Positions 4,970 through 9,315 of a stretch of DNA of 9,315 nucleotides are shown here, one piece after another. The stretch is from Chloroflexota bacterium. GTDB taxonomy: Bacteria; Chloroflexota; Dehalococcoidia; Dehalococcoidales; UBA3254. The position numbers and the translations under genes are program-made. The stretch is taken from positions 1 through 9,315 of the forward strand of contig JAGDMY010000038.1 of assembly GCA_017860765.1 (NCBI GenBank). Reading direction: 5' to 3'. The notes under the pieces were generated by a model. That model was given only the letters and a program-made list of their open reading frames with translations. It made no database searches and was not told the origin of the DNA. Position 1 is the first letter of the stretch, and every line of letters starts with the position of its first letter.

Positions 4970-5746
4970 ATGAGTGATGCCATTTTTCGCTTTAATATTG
5001 GGAAATTTGAATGCCGCGTTATCAGTGACGGCAATCTTCCCAAGGAGGCCCGGGGCATTCCGGTCACCTGTTTATTTGTGCGGACCGGGGAGCATAACGT
5101 GATGATCGACACCGGAGAGGGGCCGGGGCACAATACCACGACCGGGAAGCTGCTGGCGAATTTGAAATCCGACGGAATTAAAGCAGAGGACATAGATACC
5201 GTCATTAACACTCACGCCCACATCGACCACCTGGGAGGGAACACTGATTTGGAGGGCAACCCCAATTTCCCCAACGCCCGCTACGTCATTTATCAAAAGG
5301 AGTGGGAATACTGGCAGGGGCGGATAAAATTGAAACCGGGGGAGGAATTGGAAAACGAGACCATGCATATTCCCGTGGTCAGGAGGGCTTTCACGACTAT
5401 TGAATCCCGCTATGATCTGGTAGGCGCCGATGTAGACATCGTTCCCGGGATAAGGTATGCTCCGGTGCCGGGCCACACTCCCGGAAACACGATGGTGGTC
5501 GTGACCTCGGAGAAAAAGCAGCTTTTCATTGTTGGGGACCTGCTGCATGAACCGGCCGAATTCAACCAGCCTGACCTGTGGTCCTACTGGGATACCTCAC
5601 CGGAAGAGGCCACCCGTACTAGGGCCGAAGTGGTCTCTCGAGCTGTGGCCACCAAAGCCCTGGTCTTTATCGGCCACTTCCCCTTTCCGGGCCTCGGCTA
5701 CATTGTGAAAAAGAACGGCACTTTTGCCTGGCAGCCATTTCATTAA
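4970..5746 (+). CDS. Metallo-beta-lactamase-fold hydrolase
   Basis: Predicted cytoplasmic dinuclear-metal hydrolase of 258 residues with no signal peptide. The metal-binding pattern is complete: HAHIDH (H82, H84, D86, H87), His169 in VPGHTPGN, Asp190 in FIVGDLLHEP and His236 in FIGHFPFPGLGYI. The spacing and the long substrate-side loops resemble the lactonase / methyl-parathion-hydrolase-like branch rather than true beta-lactamases or glyoxalase II, but I cannot assign a substrate. The ATG at 4970 is chosen because AAGGAGA (4958-4964) lies 5 nt upstream. An in-frame GTG at 4931 would add 13 polar residues and has no ribosome site. It is the first gene behind the strong promoter at 4844, and 83 nt separate it from the MmgE/PrpD gene. 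A lactone or ester substrate linked to the PrpD-family partner is a guess. Confidence 0.88.
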   Translation: MSDAIFRFNIGKFECRVISDGNLPKEARGIPVTCLFVRTGEHNVMIDTGEGPGHNTTTGKLLANLKSDGIKAEDIDTVINTHAHIDHLGGNTDLEGNPNFPNARYVIYQKEWEYWQGRIKLKPGEELENETMHIPVVRRAFTTIESRYDLVGADVDIVPGIRYAPVPGHTPGNTMVVVTSEKKQLFIVGDLLHEPAEFNQPDLWSYWDTSPEEATRTRAEVVSRAVATKALVFIGHFPFPGLGYIVKKNGTFAWQPFH

Positions 5747-5829
5747 GAGAGGGGCGCCGGCATTCATCAGGCAAAGCGGGTACAATTATTCAGGTTCGAA
5801 GTGGAAAAATCAACTGGAAGGAGTGAAAG

Positions 5830-7272
5830 ATGACATTAACAGAAAGGTGGGCTGAATTTCTGTCCGGGGCCAGGTTTGAGGACCTGCCCGCTGAGGTTGT
5901 CGCGCAGACCAAACTTTTCATTCTGGATAGCATCGGCTGTGCTCTGGGCGGATATACCCTCAGTTGGGGGAAAAAGGTGGTGGCGCTGGGCCGCGACCTG
6001 GGAGGAAAGGCAGAGTCCCGGGTGATCGGCAGCGGAGAAAGGACTGGCAGCACTACCTCGGCCTATGTCAATGCCAAACTTTCCAACATCATGGATATGG
6101 ACGAGACCCTCTATAATAACCGCCACATTGGCGGGGTGCCGGTGTTCCCGGCCACCAGCATCGGGGAAAGAGTCGGAGCCAGCGGCAAAACGGTAATTCT
6201 GGCCACGGCGCTGGGGTACGATCTGGCTGCCAGGGCTGGCCTCTGCGGTTCTGCATTCAGCCCGGACAAGGAAAAGGGCGTGGTTGTCAGCGGCAACGCA
6301 GCTTCAGGCTTCAATACCCTGGGGGCAGCCGCTTCCGCTGCCAAGACCTGCGGATTTAACAAAGAGCAGATGCTGAATGCCCTGGGCATCTGTGTCTATT
6401 TCGCTCCCGGCGGCATCGAGTCCAAATTTACTTTCACCCCGCCCGGAAATTTTGAAAAATACGGCGACACCGGGCAGTTCTGCTGGAGCGGGGTCATGAC
6501 TGCCCTGTGTGTGCAGAACGGCTATATTGGAGACCAGACTATTTTTGATGGACCCCGGGGCTTGCCGAGCCTGCTGGGGGTACCGAAATTTGATTACGAT
6601 ACCTTCATGGCGGACCTGGGCCAGCACTGGTATATCCTCGAAGCGGGCTTCAAACCCTGGCCCATCTGCCGCTGGTTCCATCCCGGCATTAAAATGATGG
6701 AAGATATCATGAAAGGCCAGCATTTGAAGCCGGAGGACATCCAAAAAATCATAATCCGGACCCATCCGATGCTGATCGAATTGCCCACCTTCAAGGCCGC
6801 GGCAGACTGGGCCAACTCCGGCAAAGAGCTGTGGCTATCTGTTGACAGCATCACTTACGCTCTGGCCTGCGCGGTCTACGGCCTGACTCCGGGACCGGAC
6901 TGGGTCAAGGAGGAATCTTTGAAATCACCCAAAATCGCCGAGATGACCCGGAAAATCGTCAATCTGGAGCATCCTGATGTTATTAAAAAGATGGCTGCCT
7001 GGACCGGTCACCCGGGCAAAATTTTCAGCCAGGCGGTTACTTCTCTGGAGGTAATTACCTCCAAGGGGACTTTCAAGGATGAATCCGCGGATGTTCCCGG
7101 AGATAGCTGGAACCCCATGTCCAGGCTGACCAGAGACCAGTTAATCGCCAAATTTAAAAACAACGCCCGGGAAATTCTCTCCGAGGCCAAAATGAATTCC
7201 CTGATCGAAGCAGTGGAGGCGCTGGATAAAATCAAGAACGTCAGCGAGTTCATGAAGCTGACCGCGGCATAG
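5830..7272 (+). CDS. MmgE/PrpD family protein
   Basis: Soluble protein of 480 residues, the expected size for the MmgE/PrpD family. Known members include 2-methylcitrate dehydratase, cis-aconitate decarboxylase and iminodisuccinate epimerase. They act on small di- or tricarboxylic acids without iron-sulfur clusters. The family's all-helical N-terminal domain covers about residues 1-265, with LDSIGCALGG (32-41), DMDETLYNNRHIGGVPVFPA (89-108) and SGKTVILATALGYDLAARAG. The second domain begins with the conserved segment FKPWPICRWFHPGIKMM (274-290), holding the Lys, Cys and His normally near the active site. Catalytic residues look intact, but they do not discriminate between known activities. 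No prpB, prpC or acnB neighbour is visible, so methylcitrate-cycle function is not supported. The start has GGAAGGAG 6 nt upstream. The ABC ATPase gene follows after 13 nt, which indicates co-transcription. Family is certain, substrate unknown. Confidence 0.9.
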   Translation: MTLTERWAEFLSGARFEDLPAEVVAQTKLFILDSIGCALGGYTLSWGKKVVALGRDLGGKAESRVIGSGERTGSTTSAYVNAKLSNIMDMDETLYNNRHIGGVPVFPATSIGERVGASGKTVILATALGYDLAARAGLCGSAFSPDKEKGVVVSGNAASGFNTLGAAASAAKTCGFNKEQMLNALGICVYFAPGGIESKFTFTPPGNFEKYGDTGQFCWSGVMTALCVQNGYIGDQTIFDGPRGLPSLLGVPKFDYDTFMADLGQHWYILEAGFKPWPICRWFHPGIKMMEDIMKGQHLKPEDIQKIIIRTHPMLIELPTFKAAADWANSGKELWLSVDSITYALACAVYGLTPGPDWVKEESLKSPKIAEMTRKIVNLEHPDVIKKMAAWTGHPGKIFSQAVTSLEVITSKGTFKDESADVPGDSWNPMSRLTRDQLIAKFKNNAREILSEAKMNSLIEAVEALDKIKNVSEFMKLTAA

Positions 7273-7285
7273 AGAATAACCTGAA

Positions 7286-8221
7286 ATGTCTGACGTAATA
7301 AGCCTGGAGAACGTCTCCAAGCGGCTCGGGCAGAGAGAAATCCTCCAAAACGTCACCCTGGCCGTACAAAAGGGGGATATCTTCGGCTATCTGGGTCCTA
7401 ACGGTGCTGGCAAGACTACCACGATCCGGATAATGCTGGGCCTCATGCGGGCTACCTCGGGCAAGGTTTCCGTCCTCGGCAGGGATGTCCAGGAAGATAG
7501 AATACGCCAGAAAATTGGCTTTGTCCTGGAGACCGACGGACTATATGACAATATGACGGCCTATGACAACCTGCTCTACTACGCCCAGCTTTACGAGGTC
7601 CCCCGGTCCGCGGAAAGGATAAGTAAGGCCTTAGACCTGGTGGACCTGGCTGAAAGAGTCAAAGACAAGGTGGGGGCTTACTCCAAAGGGATGCGCCAGC
7701 GGCTGGCATTAGCCAGGGCCATTATCCCCGACCCCCAGGTCTTGATTCTGGATGAGCCTACTGCGGGCGTCGACCCCACCGGCCAGATCGAGGTCCGTCA
7801 GGTAATGTTGAACCTGAGCCACAAGGAAGGCAAGACCATCCTGCTGAGTTCTCATAATCTGGACGAAGTCCAGCGCATCTGCAACCGTATAGCTTTAATC
7901 CATAAAGGGCAAATAAAATTGGCCGGTGAACTGGAGAAGCTCCAGCGCAATATGAGTCGCGGCGAGTTAGTCATTGAGACAGTTGAGCCGATGCCTGCGG
8001 CTTTAACTGACGAGTTGGCCCATTGGCCGGGAATCGGCGTCCAGGACCGGAAAGAACGAGTCTTGACGCTGGCTATTGCCAGGACCGTCGATGTCTCGGG
8101 TATTGTCGCCTTCCTGGTCGGAAGAGGCATACGCATAGAGCAGGTTAAAAAGCAGGAGGCTTCCCTGGAAGAGATCTATACTACTATTTTGAAAGAGGCG
8201 GGGCAGGGGCAAAATGCGTAA
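7286..8221 (+). CDS. ABC transporter ATP-binding protein (exporter type)
   Basis: ATPase subunit of 311 residues for an ABC-2-type transporter. It has Walker A GPNGAGKTT (37-45), signature YSKGMRQRL (132-140), Walker B VLILDEP (152-158), D-loop AGVDPTG and H-loop His190 in SSHNLDE. At the usual Q-loop position the sequence is VLETDGLYDN, with Glu82 in place of Gln, a variation common in this CcmA/Nat-like branch. After residue 220 comes an additional C-terminal domain of about 90 residues, as in drug, antibiotic and sodium exporters of the DrrA/NatA kind. The ATG at 7286 lies 13 nt after the PrpD-family stop and lacks a clear Shine-Dalgarno, so translation probably depends on coupling to the upstream gene. 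It overlaps its permease by 8 nt. Function as an exporter is inferred from subfamily, substrate unknown. Confidence 0.9.
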   Translation: MSDVISLENVSKRLGQREILQNVTLAVQKGDIFGYLGPNGAGKTTTIRIMLGLMRATSGKVSVLGRDVQEDRIRQKIGFVLETDGLYDNMTAYDNLLYYAQLYEVPRSAERISKALDLVDLAERVKDKVGAYSKGMRQRLALARAIIPDPQVLILDEPTAGVDPTGQIEVRQVMLNLSHKEGKTILLSSHNLDEVQRICNRIALIHKGQIKLAGELEKLQRNMSRGELVIETVEPMPAALTDELAHWPGIGVQDRKERVLTLAIARTVDVSGIVAFLVGRGIRIEQVKKQEASLEEIYTTILKEAGQGQNA

Positions 8222-8957
8222 AGTCTGGATTATCGCCCGTAAGGATATCCGGGAAGCCTTTCGCACCCGCAGCACTTATCTTTATATTATTTTTCTCGTG
8301 GTTTTTAGTATTATCTATATCAGCAACTACAGCACTGTGATCAGCCGCCTCGTGGCGGAAAACCCCGTCAGGTCTATTTTGATCCAACAAAGCCAGGAGA
8401 TCCTGAATAGCATGGCGGCTGCTTTGCCCATGATGTTCTCCATATGGCTCTGCACGATCTTTGCTACCTATGCTGTGGTTGTGGAGAAAGCCAAACGCAA
8501 CCTGGAATCACTCATGGCCGCACCTGTCAGCGTGAACCAGATCTGGATAGGCAAGAGCCTGGCTGTAGTCCTGCCCAGCCTGGCGGTGGGTCTAATCGTA
8601 GCTATAGTGGTATATGTTGCGGTTAATTTAGTCCTGATAATCCCCCACACGGGGCGCTTTATAGTCCCGGGACCGGTAGCACTGGTCACCGCCTTTATCA
8701 TCGTTCCCCTGCTGATTTTTGCGGTGGTGTCACTGGTACTCTATCTTCAGCTGGTCATCTCTAATCCGCGGGTCGCCAATTTCGCCTTTATTGGCATCTT
8801 CTTTTTGCTCTTTTTCGGTGTCAACGCTTTAACGCAACTGGGAATGGGCATCGATTTCAGCTACATCTATGGCGGCGTGGTGGTCGTCTGTGGCATCGCG
8901 GCCTATTTCCTTTCCCGCTCTTTGACCCGGGAAAAGGTCCTGCTCTCCAGCAAATAA
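8214..8957 (+). CDS. ABC-2 type transporter permease
   Basis: Membrane partner of the ATPase encoded just upstream, 247 residues. About six membrane helices are predicted by eye near residues 22-38, 66-90, 115-143, 155-181, 188-207 and 217-234. The basic N-terminus (RKVWIIARKDIREAFRTRS) is typical of ABC-2 permeases, which begin with a short coupling segment before helix 1. The cytoplasmic loop VEKAKRNLESLMAAPVSVNQIWIGK (90-114) matches the family pattern E(K)...LE.L...P(V)S......GK that contacts the ATPase. The ATG at 8214 lies within the last codons of the ATPase gene, with GGGGCAGGGGC just upstream as a poor ribosome site. The overlap implies equal production of the two subunits. It is the last gene of the operon. 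Its stop is 1 nt from the convergent cysS stop. Confidence 0.88.
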   Translation: MRKVWIIARKDIREAFRTRSTYLYIIFLVVFSIIYISNYSTVISRLVAENPVRSILIQQSQEILNSMAAALPMMFSIWLCTIFATYAVVVEKAKRNLESLMAAPVSVNQIWIGKSLAVVLPSLAVGLIVAIVVYVAVNLVLIIPHTGRFIVPGPVALVTAFIIVPLLIFAVVSLVLYLQLVISNPRVANFAFIGIFFLLFFGVNALTQLGMGIDFSYIYGGVVVVCGIAAYFLSRSLTREKVLLSSK

Positions 8958-8958
8958 T

Positions 8959-9315
8959 TTACCCCTTTGGCCTCCAGACCGTGCCCCTGGGGGTATCTTC
9001 CAGGATAATGCCGAGTTCAGCCAGCCGGGTGCGGATTTCATCGGCCAGCTGGTATTGCTTGGCCTGCCGCAGGTTATAGCGGGTCTTGATAAGCAATTCG
9101 ATGAACGGCGCTGCTTCCACCGAGCCGGTTTTGGCTTCCGCTGCGGGCAGCCTCAGCCCCAAAACATCTCCTGCCAGCTTTGTCAGAGTCAGACGGGCTG
9201 CGGAGATGTCCAGCCCCGAATCAGCGCCCTGGTTTATCTCGCGTGCCAGGTCAAAAAGAATGCCCAGGGCCCTGGCGGTATTAAAATCGTCATCCATGGC
9301 CTCGATAAATTGGGC
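8959..9315 (-). CDS. cysS: Cysteinyl-tRNA synthetase, C-terminal part (cut by window edge)
   Basis: Class I aminoacyl-tRNA synthetase that charges tRNA-Cys in the cytoplasm. Only about the last 118 residues are present. They belong to the anticodon-binding C-terminal region. The reading frame is open to the window edge, giving AQFIEAMDDDFNTARALGILFDL-type sequence, where MDDDFNT is a CysS landmark. The end has the conserved ADEIRTRLAELGIILEDTPRGTVWR pattern that terminates most bacterial CysS proteins. The internal Met at 9297 is not a start, because family sequence continues upstream of it. The catalytic HIGH and KMSKS motifs would lie outside the window. Convergent with the ABC permease, with one base between the two stop codons and no room for a separate terminator. 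Confidence 0.93.
   Translation of the reverse strand, partial: AQFIEAMDDDFNTARALGILFDLAREINQGADSGLDISAARLTLTKLAGDVLGLRLPAAEAKTGSVEAAPFIELLIKTRYNLRQAKQYQLADEIRTRLAELGIILEDTPRGTVWRPKG

Noticed and set aside
5781..5786. TACAAT as a -10 box for a separate MmgE/PrpD promoter
   Set aside because: No acceptable -35 sequence at 16-18 nt upstream. Read-through from the promoter at 4844 is simpler.
5836..6765. Minus-strand open frames opposite the MmgE/PrpD gene
   Set aside because: Products show no family motifs, and the plus-strand gene is complete with a strong ribosome site.
5830..7272. Annotation as 2-methylcitrate dehydratase prpD
   Set aside because: No methylcitrate-cycle neighbours, and the family includes several different activities.

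Overview
The window looks like chromosomal DNA of an anaerobic, moderately GC-rich Gram-positive bacterium. A Clostridia / Desulfotomaculum-Moorella-like lineage is my best guess. This is inferred from strong AGGAG-type ribosome binding sites, a transcription-attenuating cobalamin riboswitch, a corrinoid-uptake operon and an oxygen-sensitive-looking iron-sulfur protein. I cannot name a species.

Left part, minus strand (3442 down to 1): a corrinoid salvage operon. A sigma-70-like promoter (about 3442-3414) leads into a compact cobalamin riboswitch and an intrinsic terminator. These are followed by btuF (substrate-binding lipoprotein), btuC (permease), btuD (ATPase) and the start of cobT (nicotinate-nucleotide:dimethylbenzimidazole phosphoribosyltransferase), which runs off the left edge. 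The riboswitch and cobT make B12, cobinamide or another corrinoid a much better substrate assignment than iron-siderophore, which the transporter proteins alone could not exclude. The expression platform can be read in the sequence: the 3' strand of the aptamer's P13 stem can instead pair with the 5' strand of the terminator, which gives a simple ligand-off/ligand-on switch.

Middle, plus strand (3507-4748): a divergent unit of two genes only 3 nt apart. The first encodes a small MerR-like helix-turn-helix protein with a coiled coil and a Trp-Trp-Lys-Arg tail. A perfect 9-bp inverted repeat lies in front of it. The second encodes a short double-[4Fe-4S] protein of the epoxyqueuosine reductase (QueG/COG1600) superfamily that does not look like a genuine QueG.

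Right part, plus strand (4844-8957): a near-consensus promoter (TTGACT, 17 nt, TATAAT) precedes a metallo-beta-lactamase-fold hydrolase, an MmgE/PrpD-family protein, an ABC transporter ATPase and its ABC-2-type permease. The last two overlap by 8 nt, and the set looks like one operon of two soluble enzymes plus a putative exporter. I could not recognise a named pathway for it. It ends 1 nt before the stop codon of a convergent cysS (cysteinyl-tRNA synthetase), whose 3' end is all that is in the window.

I found no tRNA, rRNA, CRISPR array, transposase or phage gene. The points most worth checking are the riboswitch architecture, the hairpin between the Shine-Dalgarno sequence and the start codon of btuD, the inverted repeat in front of the MerR-like gene, the short QueG-like protein next to a corrinoid locus, and the unexplained hydrolase/PrpD/exporter operon.
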